NCBI GenBank assembly: GCA_044866775.1
Contig: JBIOUG010000080.1
Location: 1-64,000, forward strand
Direction of reading: 5' to 3'
Source of the DNA: DASUNQ01 sp044866775
Lineage (GTDB): Bacteria > Acidobacteriota > Thermoanaerobaculia > Multivoradales > UBA5704
DNA: 64,000 nucleotides
Made by a program: the position numbers and the translations under genes. The notes under the pieces were generated by a model. The model ran no database searches and was not told the DNA's origin. It was given only the letters and a program-made list of their open reading frames with translations. This document shows positions 1-10,824 of the stretch, piece after piece; positions within the stretch are counted from its first letter, which is position 1; the number at the start of each line of letters is the position of its first letter.

Positions 1-160
1 CGCCCCCCACAGCCACCACGACCGTTGTGATGCACGCCGCGCCAGCGGCGTGCGAGCCGGCAGGCCGCCACCTCCACCTACCAGCACCGCGAAGCGGCGC
101 GACTTTGAGCGACCGGAGGACCGGCCCAGCACGCGGCCACTGTCGGTGCCGCGCGGGGTT
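1..160 (-). repeat. Structured dispersed repeat, copy A (runs off left edge)
   Basis: This stretch downstream of lon is an inverted homologue of the sequence at 12632-12831. Three exact anchors occur in the same order and spacing: 26-35 with 12754-12763, 84-100 with 12691-12707, and 130-141 with 12649-12660. The outermost anchors span 116 bp here and 115 bp there. Positions 32-40 and 45-53 form a 9-bp hairpin, GCACGCCGC with GCGGCGTGC. The equivalent stem in copy B differs by one compensatory pair. Read in the direction of lon, the homologous part begins about 29 bases after the stop codon. The far end lies outside the window. No protein-like reading frame is convincing here. Confidence 0.75.
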
Positions 161-185
161 CTTCGTCTCTTCTTCGTTTCTCTTT

Positions 186-2625
<2,440 letters not shown>

Positions 2626-2633
<8 letters not shown>

Positions 2634-3099
2634 CCTCTGGACTCTCCGGGGGCGCGGGCTCGTCGATATGCAATAGACGAGCCGCTTGGCGCTTCTCCTG
2701 AACCTTCGGGAACTCGATGATCAACAGGCCGCTCTCGAGCCGCGCCGCGCCATGATGGCTGTTGACCGGCCAGAAGAGCTGCACCTCGCGGCGAAAGCGG
2801 CCGTGCCCCCGCTCCATGCACTGGAAGCGCACCCGCTGGGTCGTCGGCAGCGGCGTCGTCTTGGTGCCGGAGATGACGACCGTCGTGCCGCGGACCTCGA
2901 CTTTCAGGTCGGCGGCGGCGAGCCCCGGCACGTCGAGCAGGAGCTGGATCGCTTCGGCGGTTTCGACGATGTCGAGGTCAGGCTGCCACTCGCCGGCCGA
3001 GATGTTGCTGGCGCCGAGGTGGAGCGCCTCCTGGAACAGCCGGTCGAGCTCCGTCTGGAAACGAGCGATCAGGTGCAGCGAGGGGTAGCGGCCGGCCAT
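2626..3099 (-). CDS. Small heat shock protein, Hsp20/alpha-crystallin family
   Basis: ATP-independent holdase that binds unfolding proteins. The 157-residue product has a short N-terminal arm and an alpha-crystallin domain from about residue 43. DLDIVETAEAIQLLLDVPGL opens the beta-sandwich, and LLIIEFPKV resembles the family's C-terminal strand. The start is the ATG in TGATG, where the nrdR stop and this start share one base, so coupling to nrdR is likely. The 3' end overlaps lon by 8 bases. Pairing a holdase with Lon makes functional sense for protein quality control. Family assignment is firm; the exact client role cannot be read. Confidence 0.93.
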
Positions 3100-3581
3100 C
3101 AGCCCTCTTTGCGCGCCGGCACCTCGTCGTGCGGCTGGATCAGCCCGCGCAGCACGTCCATGAACGCGTCGATGTCCTCGAAGCGGCGGTAGACGGAAGC
3201 GAAGCGCACGTACGCCACCTGGTCGAGCTCGCGCAGGCGTTCCATGACGAAAGCGCCGATCTCGCGCGTCGAGATCTCGCGGTCCTCGCGCTCGTGGAGC
3301 ATGTTCTCGGTCTCCTCGACGATCTCCTCGAGCCGGGGCTGCGGCACCGGCCGCTTCTCGCAGGCCTTGAGCAGGCCGGACATCAGCTTCTTGCGGCTGA
3401 ACTCCTCGCGGCTGCCGTCGTGCTTGACGACCAGGTAGGGGATGTCCTCGATCTGCTCGTAGGAGGTGAATCGCCGGCCGCAGGAAAGGCACTCGCGGCG
3501 GCGGCGGATGGTCACTCCGTCGCGGCTCTCACGGGAGTCCACGACACGGTCCCGGTTCTCGGAGCAGAAGGGGCAGCGCAT
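3099..3581 (-). CDS. nrdR: Transcriptional repressor NrdR
   Basis: ATP/dATP-sensing repressor of ribonucleotide reductase genes. The 160-residue protein starts MRCPFC; upstream in-frame sequence has no family similarity, so the ATG at 3581 is chosen. The zinc ribbon uses C3, C6, C31 and C34 (CPFC and CLSC). The ATP-cone follows from about residue 46 (DIPYLVVKHDGSREEFSRKK). The C-terminal extension ends QPHDEVPARKEG. It is the first gene of the overlapping nrdR-hsp20-lon unit. No ribonucleotide reductase gene lies in the window, so its targets must be elsewhere. Confidence 0.97.
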   Translation of the reverse strand: MRCPFCSENRDRVVDSRESRDGVTIRRRRECLSCGRRFTSYEQIEDIPYLVVKHDGSREEFSRKKLMSGLLKACEKRPVPQPRLEEIVEETENMLHEREDREISTREIGAFVMERLRELDQVAYVRFASVYRRFEDIDAFMDVLRGLIQPHDEVPARKEG

Positions 3582-3667
3582 GGGCGGAGGGCCAGCATAG
3601 CAGCCCCGCCGCGTGGCGGCCGGCGGGCCGTAATCCGGGCGTAAACTCGCTGCCAGCGCGCGGAGAA

Positions 3668-3687
3668 GGCGCGAAGGCTTTCGCGCC
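3668..3687 (-). terminator. Perfect 8-bp hairpin after the MglA-type gene
   Basis: GGCGCGAA and TTCGCGCC pair perfectly around the loop GGCT, 10 bases beyond the stop codon of the MglA-type gene. There is no U-tract, so intrinsic termination is uncertain. A near-identical hairpin (7-bp stem, same GGCT loop) lies at 45915-45932 before cheR, so the motif may be a small dispersed palindrome rather than a dedicated terminator. Confidence 0.45.
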
Positions 3688-3696
3688 GGGCTCTGA

Positions 3697-4872
3697 TCAA
3701 TCGCCGGCGTTGAGGGCGATGTTGAGGCGCAGCAACAGCTTCTGGAGCTTGGCGGCGTCCTTGATGTCGACCTGGAGGTCGCGGATCGTGTCGACGACAC
3801 GGTTCTGCTCGTCCTCGACCTGCAGCGTCACGAGGACGCGGCGCGCCCGTGCGAAGTCGGCGCGCGGCAGGTTGAGCTCGACCGTGCGCGACATCTCGCC
3901 GCGCCCATTGCGGGCGGCGGGCGCGGTGCCGGCCGGCGGCTCGAGCGCCTGGCGGCGGAGCTTCTCGAGCTCCGACAGGACATCCACCGAACGCCCGCTC
4001 CTCGCCCCGGCGGCGGTCGCGGGCCGCGGCGCCGCCGCCGGGGGCGGGGCCACCCGCGGTAGCACGGCCGGCTGCGCCGCCGGGGCGGCCGGCCTGACCG
4101 GTGCCGCCGGCTGGGGCTCGCGCGGCGCGGCCGAGGCACCGGCAGGAGGAGCGGCGCGAGGAGCAGGGGAGACCCCAGGCAACCGCGGGACCGCCTCGGG
4201 CGCGGGAGGTGGTTTCGGGACTGCGGCGATGGGTGGTGCGCCGGCGGCGGCCGGCCGCGGCGCCGGGCGGGCCGCCTCGGGGCGGGCGAGACGCTTCTTG
4301 AGCGACAGCAAGGTGACCTTCGAGATTCCTTTGAGGGTCTCGAAGACGCCCTGGCCGGTGAGCGCCGAGGCCTCGACCCAGGGCCAGCTGCCGCGGTTCA
4401 ACGCCTGGTTCATCTCGTCGACGGTGCAGATGTCCGGCAGGTCCCGCTTGTTGTACTGCAGGACCATCGGCAGGCTCTCGACCGTCAGGCCCATCTCCGC
4501 CAGGTTGTCCTCGAGGTTCTTGAACGACTCGACGTTGGCCTGCAGCATCGCGCGCTGCGAGTCGGCCACGAAGACGACGCCGTCGACGCCCTTCAAGACG
4601 AGCTTGCGGGTGGTGTTGTAGAAGACCTGGCCGGGGACGGTGTAGAGCTGGATGCGGGTGTTGAAGCCGGCGATCGAGCCGACGTCGATCGGCAGGAGGT
4701 CGAAGAACAGGGTGCGGTCGGTCTCGGTCTCGAGAGAGACCATCTCGCCGCGGGAGTCGTTGGCGGTGTGCGAGTAGATGTAGTGGAGATTGGTCGTCTT
4801 GCCGCACAGACCGGGACCGTAGTACACCACCTTTGCAGCCATCTGCATGGTGCTGTAGTTGAAGAAAACCAT
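3697..4872 (-). CDS. MglA-type Ras-like GTPase with long C-terminal extension
   Basis: Small GTPase of the MglA family, which in myxobacteria sets cell polarity and drives type IV pilus and gliding motility. Residues 1-195 are the GTPase: MVFFNYSTMQMAAKVVYYGP leads into the P-loop GPGLCGKT, then the TVPGQ switch II and YNKRD (family NKxD). Classical MglA is about 195 residues; this protein has 391. The extra part is a Pro/Ala linker (about 200-320) and a compact, less biased tail from about 325 (MSRTVELNLPRADFARARRV). No MglB-type roadblock activator is adjacent. A motility role fits pilT at 15.7 kb and the che operon at 37-47 kb. The GTPase call is firm; the tail's function is unknown. Confidence 0.9.
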   Translation of the reverse strand: MVFFNYSTMQMAAKVVYYGPGLCGKTTNLHYIYSHTANDSRGEMVSLETETDRTLFFDLLPIDVGSIAGFNTRIQLYTVPGQVFYNTTRKLVLKGVDGVVFVADSQRAMLQANVESFKNLEDNLAEMGLTVESLPMVLQYNKRDLPDICTVDEMNQALNRGSWPWVEASALTGQGVFETLKGISKVTLLSLKKRLARPEAARPAPRPAAAGAPPIAAVPKPPPAPEAVPRLPGVSPAPRAAPPAGASAAPREPQPAAPVRPAAPAAQPAVLPRVAPPPAAAPRPATAAGARSGRSVDVLSELEKLRRQALEPPAGTAPAARNGRGEMSRTVELNLPRADFARARRVLVTLQVEDEQNRVVDTIRDLQVDIKDAAKLQKLLLRLNIALNAGD

Positions 4873-4881
4873 TACGCGACT

Positions 4882-4929
4882 GGCGGCCCCGAGGGGGGCC
4901 GAAGCATAGCACCCCCTCGGGGGCCCGCC
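4882..4929. terminator. Long GC-rich inverted repeat between the DUF2520 and MglA-type genes
   Basis: The arms at 4882-4897 and 4912-4929 are nearly complementary (GGCGGCCCCGAGGGGG against CCCCCTCGGGGGCCCGCC), with a 14-base loop. It lies 12 bases after the DUF2520 stop and 9 bases before the MglA-type start on the same strand. It could end the upstream transcript or structure the leader of the MglA-type mRNA. No U-tract is present. Confidence 0.5.
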
Positions 4930-4941
4930 AAGGCGAACCGA

Positions 4942-5847
4942 CTAGCGTCGTTCTCGTTCTCTGGTCAGCTCTGCCAGGAGATCCCGCTGCGATCGGCTCA
5001 GGGGACCGACGCGCTCGCATTGGCGGAGCGTTTCGCGCGCCAGCGCCTCGACCAGGGGCAGGCGGTCGGCGGCGAGGGCGGCGAGGGCGTCGGCGTGACG
5101 ATTGAACGTGGCGAGGTCGCCGCGAGCTACCGGACCGGTGAGGGCAAGGGCGGGGTCGGCGGCCTCCTCGGCGGCGACGAGGGCGCCGCGGGCGAGCTCG
5201 AGGTAGCCGCTCACGGTGGCGGGCGGCAGGCCGAGGCGGGCGGCGAGCTCGGCGGCCAGGGCAAGGAGCGTGACGACGCCGCCGGCGGCGAGGCTGGCGG
5301 CGAGATGGTAGAGGGGACGCGCGGAGGGGGAGACGTCGACGGGGACGCTTCCCCATGCCGCGGTGAGGCGGCGGGCGAGGTCCTGGGCCGCGGGGTCGCC
5401 GTCGACCGCGAAGACTTTGCCGCGCGCTGCCGCGGGATCGGTGAGCGGGTGCGGGAACGCCATGAGGGGGTGAAGCGACCCGATGGCGGTGCCGGCGGCG
5501 CCGAGGGGCGCGAGGACCGAGGCGTCGCGGCTGCCGGAGGTGTGGAGGGCGACCCGCGCCTGCGGTCGTTCGGCGAGAACGGCGGCGACCTCGGGCAGGA
5601 CGGAATCGGGGACGGCGACGAGGAGCAGGTCCTGTCCGGCGGTGGCGAGGGCGTCGAGCGTCGCCGATGCGCAGCCGAGCGCGGCGGCCAGCGCGGCGCC
5701 GCGGGCGGATGCCTCGGGCGCCGAGCGGCCGGCGACGCCCAGCGGGCGCGCTCCGGCGGCCGTGACCCAGCACGCCAGGCTCTCTCCCACCCGCCCCGGC
5801 CCCACCAGCGAGAAGGTGACTCCGTGCAGGGGGAGCGGAGGGGGCAC
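4942..5847 (-). CDS. Rossmann-fold and DUF2520 domain protein
   Basis: Predicted NAD(P)-dependent dehydrogenase of the Rossmann-like/DUF2520 family, related in fold to 6-phosphogluconate and ketopantoate reductases; the substrate is unknown. The N-terminal nucleotide-binding motif is GPGRVGESLA near residue 16. GSLHPLMAFPHP near residue 140 is the conserved family motif joining the two domains, and the C-terminal half is helical. The GTG at 5847 is chosen because it lies just before the first conserved strand; the frame stays open to 6030, but that part overlaps the hrcA promoter and CIRCE. No clear Shine-Dalgarno site is seen. About 301 residues. Confidence 0.8.
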   Translation of the reverse strand: MPPPLPLHGVTFSLVGPGRVGESLACWVTAAGARPLGVAGRSAPEASARGAALAAALGCASATLDALATAGQDLLLVAVPDSVLPEVAAVLAERPQARVALHTSGSRDASVLAPLGAAGTAIGSLHPLMAFPHPLTDPAAARGKVFAVDGDPAAQDLARRLTAAWGSVPVDVSPSARPLYHLAASLAAGGVVTLLALAAELAARLGLPPATVSGYLELARGALVAAEEAADPALALTGPVARGDLATFNRHADALAALAADRLPLVEALARETLRQCERVGPLSRSQRDLLAELTRERERR

Positions 5848-5985
5848 TGGGGTAGGATACGTGTCGACTCGCGGCTCGGCAAGGCGATGTGGGACGCGTG
5901 GACCGGACGCGGCGAGGGGCCGCGGAGCGGACCCGAGGACGGGAGCAAGTCCATTCACTGTCGTAGTTACACCGCGCGGCGGGGC

Positions 5986-6014
5986 TTGACACCCGGCAAC
6001 GGGGAGGCTACCAT
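5986..6014 (+). promoter_or_regulatory. Sigma-70-type promoter of the hrcA operon
   Basis: TTGACA (5986-5991) is followed by a 17-base spacer and TACCAT (6009-6014). The -35 box is a perfect consensus, spacing is optimal, and the -10 matches 4 of 6. The predicted start point falls inside the CIRCE element 3 bases downstream, so HrcA binding would block initiation directly. Confidence 0.85.
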
Positions 6015-6017
6015 GCC

Positions 6018-6044
6018 TTAGCACTCTCAAGACGAGAGTGCTAA
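6018..6044. promoter_or_regulatory. CIRCE operator (HrcA binding site)
   Basis: The inverted repeat TTAGCACTC-N9-GAGTGCTAA matches the CIRCE consensus at all 18 arm positions. It begins 3 bases after the -10 box and ends 30 bases before hrcA. This is the known HrcA operator and predicts autogenous heat-shock control of hrcA-grpE-dnaK-dnaJ. Confidence 0.98.
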
Positions 6045-6074
6045 GCCGCGCCGCCGCAGCGAGCCCTGACGCAC

Positions 6075-7148
6075 ATGACTTCCACCCGACCTCCTCGAGA
6101 GCTTTCCCCGCGCGACCGTGAGATCCTCCGCGACGTCATCGTCGCCTACATCGTGAGCGCCGAGCCAGTCTCCTCGCGCTCGGTGGCCAAGCGCGGCCGC
6201 TTCGGACTCTCCGCGGCCACGATCCGCAACGTCATGGCCGACCTCGAGGAGTGGGGCTTCCTGGCGCAGCCGCACACGTCGGCGGGACGGGTGCCCACCC
6301 GGGCGGCGTACCACCTCTTCATCGAGTCGCTCATGCAGGCCCGCCGCCTGCCGGTCAAGGAGCGGCGCTACATCGACGAGCAGCTCCAGACGGTGCCGGC
6401 CGACGCCGGCCAGCTCATGGAGGCGGCGACCCACCTGCTGTCGGAGCTCTCGCATCAGGTCGGGATCGTGGTCACGCCGGCGCTCGGCGAGACGGTGCTC
6501 AAGGCGATCGAGTTCGTGCCGCTCAGCGGCCGCAAGGCGCTGTGCGTCGTGATCTCGACCAACGGCTTCGTCGACAACAAAGTGATCGAGACCGAGGAGG
6601 AGCTGCCGCGCGAGGAGCTGGTACGGATCGGCAACTACCTGACCGAGAGCTTCGCCGGCCTGACGCTGCGCGAGATCCGCGCCCGGCTGCTCAAGCTGAT
6701 GTCGGAGGAGCGGGCGCAGATGGACCGGCTGCTCGCCCGCTCGATCGAGCTGGCGCGCGCCGGCCTCCACCTCGAGCAGGGGCAGGCGGTGCTGTACGAC
6801 GGCACCCGCGAGGTGCTCAACCAGCCCGAGCTCGCCGACATCGGGCGGGTGCGCCGCCTCTTCGAAGCCTTCTCCGACAAGGCGCGCCTGGTGGCGCTGC
6901 TCAACCAGTGCCTGCGCGGCAACGGCGTGCGGGTGCTGATCGGCGAGGACAGCGTGCTGACCTCGGAGCTCGACTTCAGCCTGGTCGCCGCTCCGTACGG
7001 ACCGGACGAGCGGCCGCTCGGCGCGCTGGGGATCTTCGGCCCGTCGCGGATGGAGTACGAGCGCGTGATCCCGCTCGTCCACTACCTCGGCGAGCGGCTG
7101 TCGCGGGCGCTCGCCGACAGCTTTTCCAGCGACGATAGGATGGTGTAG
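6075..7148 (+). CDS. hrcA: Heat-inducible transcription repressor HrcA
   Basis: Represses chaperone operons by binding CIRCE; its folding depends on GroE in characterised bacteria. The 357-residue product has normal length. The N-terminal winged helix is conserved (LSPRDREILRDVIVAYI, then SAATIRNVMADLEEWGFL and PHTSAGRVPT). The GAF-like core and dimerisation region follow, ending with GIFGPSRMEYERVIPLVHYL. It is first in the operon, with grpE 2 bases after its stop and CIRCE overlapping its promoter. Identification is secure. Confidence 0.98.
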   Translation: MTSTRPPRELSPRDREILRDVIVAYIVSAEPVSSRSVAKRGRFGLSAATIRNVMADLEEWGFLAQPHTSAGRVPTRAAYHLFIESLMQARRLPVKERRYIDEQLQTVPADAGQLMEAATHLLSELSHQVGIVVTPALGETVLKAIEFVPLSGRKALCVVISTNGFVDNKVIETEEELPREELVRIGNYLTESFAGLTLREIRARLLKLMSEERAQMDRLLARSIELARAGLHLEQGQAVLYDGTREVLNQPELADIGRVRRLFEAFSDKARLVALLNQCLRGNGVRVLIGEDSVLTSELDFSLVAAPYGPDERPLGALGIFGPSRMEYERVIPLVHYLGERLSRALADSFSSDDRMV

Positions 7149-7150
7149 CC

Positions 7151-7807
7151 ATGGCAGACGACGAGAGATTCCGCGCCGGCGACATCGCCTCGACGGGCGA
7201 GCTGGACCTCGACGGCGAGAGCTCGGATCTCGAGACGGCAATGCGCGAAGCGGTGGCCGCCGTCGAAGGGGTCGAGAGCGCCGCCCGCGACGAGCTGGCG
7301 CCGCCGCGCGCGGCGGCCCCCGGAACCTCCGAGACCGAGCGCCTGCAGGCCGAGGTGGAGGGGCTGCGCGGCCGCCTGCTGCGCACCCTCGCGGACTTCG
7401 AGAACTACCGCAAGCGGACCGAGCGCGAGCGCCAGGAGCTCCGGCGCTACGCCCTGTTCGAGGTGATGCGCGAGCTCGTCGCCGTGGTCGACAACCTGGA
7501 GCGCGCGACCGCCGCCGGCGGCGCGGCGGAGGACCTCAGGGCCGGAGTCGAGATGATCGGGCGCCAGCTCCGCGAGCTGCTCCGCCGCCACGGCGTGACC
7601 GAGATCGAAGCGCTCGGCCGGCCGTTCGATCCGTCGGTGCACGAGGCGGTCTCCCGCGAGGAGGATCCGCAGGTGACCACGCCGACGGTGGTCGACGAGC
7701 TGCAGCGCGGCTACCGCATGCACGACCGGCTGCTGCGCCCCGCCATGGTGCGCGTGGCGGTGCCGGCCGAAGGCCAGCCCGGCGTGGACGAAGGGCCGGC
7801 GCTGTAG
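7151..7807 (+). CDS. grpE: Nucleotide exchange factor GrpE
   Basis: Releases ADP from DnaK and acts as a dimer. The first 65 residues of the 218-residue protein are an acidic, low-complexity arm. The long dimerisation helix includes LRTLADFENYRKRTERER, and the beta-wing contains FDPSVHEAVSREEDP. The start is only 2 bases after hrcA, so coupling is likely. The stop codon TAG is itself part of the 29-bp hairpin repeat at 7803-7831. Well supported. Confidence 0.97.
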   Translation: MADDERFRAGDIASTGELDLDGESSDLETAMREAVAAVEGVESAARDELAPPRAAAPGTSETERLQAEVEGLRGRLLRTLADFENYRKRTERERQELRRYALFEVMRELVAVVDNLERATAAGGAAEDLRAGVEMIGRQLRELLRRHGVTEIEALGRPFDPSVHEAVSREEDPQVTTPTVVDELQRGYRMHDRLLRPAMVRVAVPAEGQPGVDEGPAL

Positions 7808-7831
7808 CGCCCGGCCCCCGTGCCGGGCGTT
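7803..7831 (+). repeat. 29-bp hairpin repeat, copy 1 (between grpE and dnaK)
   Basis: This 29-base sequence is identical to 56132-56160 and closely related to 36264-36291. It folds as CGCCCGGC and GCCGGGCG around a 6-base loop and is followed by TT. It includes the grpE stop codon. Because dnaK follows 25 bases later, it may be an attenuator or processing site inside the operon. The function is inferred only from structure and placement. Confidence 0.8.
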
Positions 7832-7855
7832 CCTCGAGACCAGCGAGCACCATCC

Positions 7856-9682
7856 ATGAGCAAGATCCTCGGCATCGACCTCGGCACCACGAACAGTTGC
7901 GCCGCCGTGGTCGAGGCGACGGTGCCGCGCGTCCTCGCCAACCGCGAAGGGAGCCGCACGACGGCGTCGATCGTCGGGTTCGGCGAGACCGGTGAGCGGC
8001 TGGTGGGGCCGATCGCCAAGCGCCAGGCCATCACCAACCCGCAGAACACGGTCTTCGCGGTCAAGCGCTTGATCGGACGCAAGTTCAGCGACCAGCAGGT
8101 GGGGCGGGCGCGCGAGGTCCTGCCGTACCGGCTGACGGCGGCGGACAACGGCGACGTCAAGGTGCAGATCCGCGAGCGGCAGTACAGCCCCGAGGAGATC
8201 TCCGCCTTCATCCTGCGCGAGATCAAGGAGTTCGCCGAGCAGGCGCTGGGCGAGGAGGTGAAGGAGGCGGTCATCACGGTGCCCGCCTACTTCGACGACT
8301 CGCAGCGCCAGGCGACCAAGGACGCGGGGCGCATCGCCGGCCTCGAGGTACTGCGCATCATCAACGAGCCCACCGCGGCGGCGCTCGCCTACGGGCTCGA
8401 TCGCCAGGAGGGGGGACGGAAGATCGCCGTCTACGACCTGGGCGGCGGCACCTTCGACATCTCGATCCTCGAGCTGGCGCAGGGGATCTTCGAGGTGCGC
8501 TCGACGGCCGGCGACACCTACCTCGGCGGCGAGGACTTCGACCAGCGCATCATGGACTGGCTGATCGCTGAGTTCCAGGGCGAGACCGGGATCGACCTCC
8601 GGGGCGACCGCATGGCGCTGCAGCGCCTGAAGGAGGGGGCCGAGCTCGCCAAGTGCCAGCTCTCCGGCGCCGACGAGACGGAGATCAACCTGCCTTTCAT
8701 CGCCGCCGACGCCTCCGGTCCGCGGCACCTGGCGCGCAAGCTCAGCCGCGCGCAGTTCGAGAAGCTGGTGCGCGAGCTGGTGGAGCGGACGGAAGGCCCC
8801 TGTCGGGACGCGCTGCAGCAGGCCGGTCTGCGCCCCGACCAGATCGACGAGGTGCTCCTGGTCGGCGGCCAGACGCGCACGCCCATGGTGGCGCAGACCG
8901 TCGAGCGCATCTTCGGCCGGCGGCCGAATCGCGACATCAATCCCGACGAGGTGGTGGCGGTCGGCGCCGCGATCCAGGGCGGCATCCTGCGCGGCGACAT
9001 CAAGGACCTGGTGCTGCTCGACGTTACGCCGCTGTCGCTCGGCGTCGAGACCCACGGCGGCCTGTTCACGCGCCTGATCGAGCGCAACTCGACGATCCCG
9101 ACCAAGAACACGCAGATCTTCACCACCGTCGTCGACAACCAGGACACGGTCGAGATCCACGTCCTGCAGGGCGAGCGCGCCATCGCTGCCGAGAACAAGT
9201 CGCTCGGCAGGTTCCAGCTCGTCGGCATCCCGCCGGCGCCGCGCGGCATGCCGCAGATCGAGGTCACCTTCGCCCTCGACTCGAACGGCATCGTCAACGT
9301 CTCGGCGCGCGACATGGCCACCAACCAGGTGCAGAGCATCCAGATCAACCCCGCCGGCGGGCTCTCGAAGGAAGAGGTGGAGCGGCTGGTCGAGGAGGCC
9401 GGCCAGCACTCGCGCGACGACATGAACCGGCGCGAGGTGCGGCAGCTCAAGAACCGTCTGGAGGGGCTGATCTACACCAACGAGCGGGTCTTCGAGCAGT
9501 TCCGCGACATGCTCCCCGAGGACGACGCCAAGAAGATCCACGAGCAGTTGCTGCAGGCGCGCGTCGCGCTGGCCGGCGAGCAGCGGGCGCCGCTCGAGGC
9601 CTCGCTCTACGACCTCAACTCCGTCTCCCGCACCCTCTCCGACGCCATGCTCAACAAGGCGGCGGGCGGGAGCGCCTCGTAG
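7856..9682 (+). CDS. dnaK: Chaperone protein DnaK (Hsp70)
   Basis: ATP-dependent Hsp70 chaperone. The ATG at 7856 begins MSKILGIDLGTTNS, the canonical N-terminus; 12 more in-frame codons upstream are not conserved. The ATPase domain shows VITVPAYFDDSQRQATKDA, NEPTAAALAYG and AVYDLGGGTFDISIL. The linker is DLVLLDVTPLSLGVET, and the substrate domain follows from about residue 395. The product is 608 residues, somewhat short, because it ends soon after the helical lid in NKAAGGSAS and lacks the usual Glu/Asp-rich tail ending EEVKD. Heat-shock induction through CIRCE is predicted. Confidence 0.98.
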   Translation: MSKILGIDLGTTNSCAAVVEATVPRVLANREGSRTTASIVGFGETGERLVGPIAKRQAITNPQNTVFAVKRLIGRKFSDQQVGRAREVLPYRLTAADNGDVKVQIRERQYSPEEISAFILREIKEFAEQALGEEVKEAVITVPAYFDDSQRQATKDAGRIAGLEVLRIINEPTAAALAYGLDRQEGGRKIAVYDLGGGTFDISILELAQGIFEVRSTAGDTYLGGEDFDQRIMDWLIAEFQGETGIDLRGDRMALQRLKEGAELAKCQLSGADETEINLPFIAADASGPRHLARKLSRAQFEKLVRELVERTEGPCRDALQQAGLRPDQIDEVLLVGGQTRTPMVAQTVERIFGRRPNRDINPDEVVAVGAAIQGGILRGDIKDLVLLDVTPLSLGVETHGGLFTRLIERNSTIPTKNTQIFTTVVDNQDTVEIHVLQGERAIAAENKSLGRFQLVGIPPAPRGMPQIEVTFALDSNGIVNVSARDMATNQVQSIQINPAGGLSKEEVERLVEEAGQHSRDDMNRREVRQLKNRLEGLIYTNERVFEQFRDMLPEDDAKKIHEQLLQARVALAGEQRAPLEASLYDLNSVSRTLSDAMLNKAAGGSAS

Positions 9683-9697
9683 CTCCGGCGGTCGAGC

Positions 9698-10813
9698 ATG
9701 GCGACGAAACGCGATTACTACGAGATCCTGGGTGTCGAGCGCAGCGCCGAAGAGCGGGAGATCAAGTCCGCCTACCGCAAGCTGGCGCTGCGCTACCACC
9801 CGGACAAGAACCCCGGCGACGCCGCCGCCGAGGAGAGCTTCAAGGCGGCGGCCGAGGCGTACGCCGTCCTCTCCGACCCCGAGAAGCGGGCGCGCTACGA
9901 CCGCTACGGCCACCAGGGCGTCGCCGGCAGCGGCGGCTTCGATCCGACGATCTTCGCCGACTTCTCCGACATCCTGGGCGATCTCTTCGGCTTCGGCGAT
10001 CCGTTTGGACGCCGCCGCGGCGGCGCCGGCGGGCCGGCGCGCGGCGCCGACCTGCGCTACGACCTGACGCTGAGCTTCGAGGAGGGAGTGTTCGGCGTCG
10101 AGACGACGCTGCGCATCCCGCGCCTCGAGAGCTGCGAGGCCTGCCGCGGCACCGGCAGCGCCGGCGGCACCGCGCCGGCCCTGTGCAGCGCCTGCGGCGG
10201 TCGCGGGCAGGTGCGCTTCACCCAGGGGTTTTTCACCGTCGCCCGCACCTGCCCGCAGTGCCGCGGCGAGGGGCGGGTGATCGCCGACCCCTGCGCCGCC
10301 TGCCGCGGCGAGGGGCGGGTCGAGCAGGAGCGCTCGCTCACCGTCAAGATCCCGGCCGGCGTCGACACCGGCGCACGCCTGCGCCTCTCGGGCGAAGGCG
10401 AGCACGGCCGCCACGGCGGCCCGCCCGGCGACCTCTACGTGGTCCTCCAGGTCAGGTCCCACGCGCGCCTGACGCGCGACGGCTCGACGGTCTTCGGCCG
10501 CGTCGCCGTCGCCTTCCCGCAGGCGGTGCTCGGCGCGGCGGTCGAGGTCGAAACCGTGCACGGCACGGCCACGCTCGACGTCCCCGCCGGCACGCCGCAC
10601 GGCAAGGAGTTCCGGCTCCGCGGCGAGGGTATCCAGCGGCTCGACGGCGGCGGCCGCGGCGACCACGTGGTGATGGTGGAGATCGAGGTGCCGCACCCGC
10701 GCGAGCTGTCCGAGGAGGAGACCGACCTCTTGCGGCGTTTCGCCGAGCTTTCCGATCGACCCGTCAAGGAAGAGCGGAACGTGTTCGACCGGGTGAAGAA
10801 CCTCTTCGGGTAA
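9698..10813 (+). CDS. dnaJ: Chaperone protein DnaJ (Hsp40, type I)
   Basis: Co-chaperone that delivers substrates and stimulates DnaK ATPase. The 371-residue protein has the J-domain with the HPD triad (LRYHPDKNPGD), a Gly/Phe-rich segment, and four zinc-binding repeats: CEACRGTG, CSACGGRG, CPQCRGEG and CAACRGEG. The C-terminal beta-sandwich domains follow. It starts 15 bases after dnaK and completes the hrcA-grpE-dnaK-dnaJ operon. Complete and typical. Confidence 0.98.
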   Translation: MATKRDYYEILGVERSAEEREIKSAYRKLALRYHPDKNPGDAAAEESFKAAAEAYAVLSDPEKRARYDRYGHQGVAGSGGFDPTIFADFSDILGDLFGFGDPFGRRRGGAGGPARGADLRYDLTLSFEEGVFGVETTLRIPRLESCEACRGTGSAGGTAPALCSACGGRGQVRFTQGFFTVARTCPQCRGEGRVIADPCAACRGEGRVEQERSLTVKIPAGVDTGARLRLSGEGEHGRHGGPPGDLYVVLQVRSHARLTRDGSTVFGRVAVAFPQAVLGAAVEVETVHGTATLDVPAGTPHGKEFRLRGEGIQRLDGGGRGDHVVMVEIEVPHPRELSEEETDLLRRFAELSDRPVKEERNVFDRVKNLFG

Positions 10814-10824
10814 GCAGATCGAAG

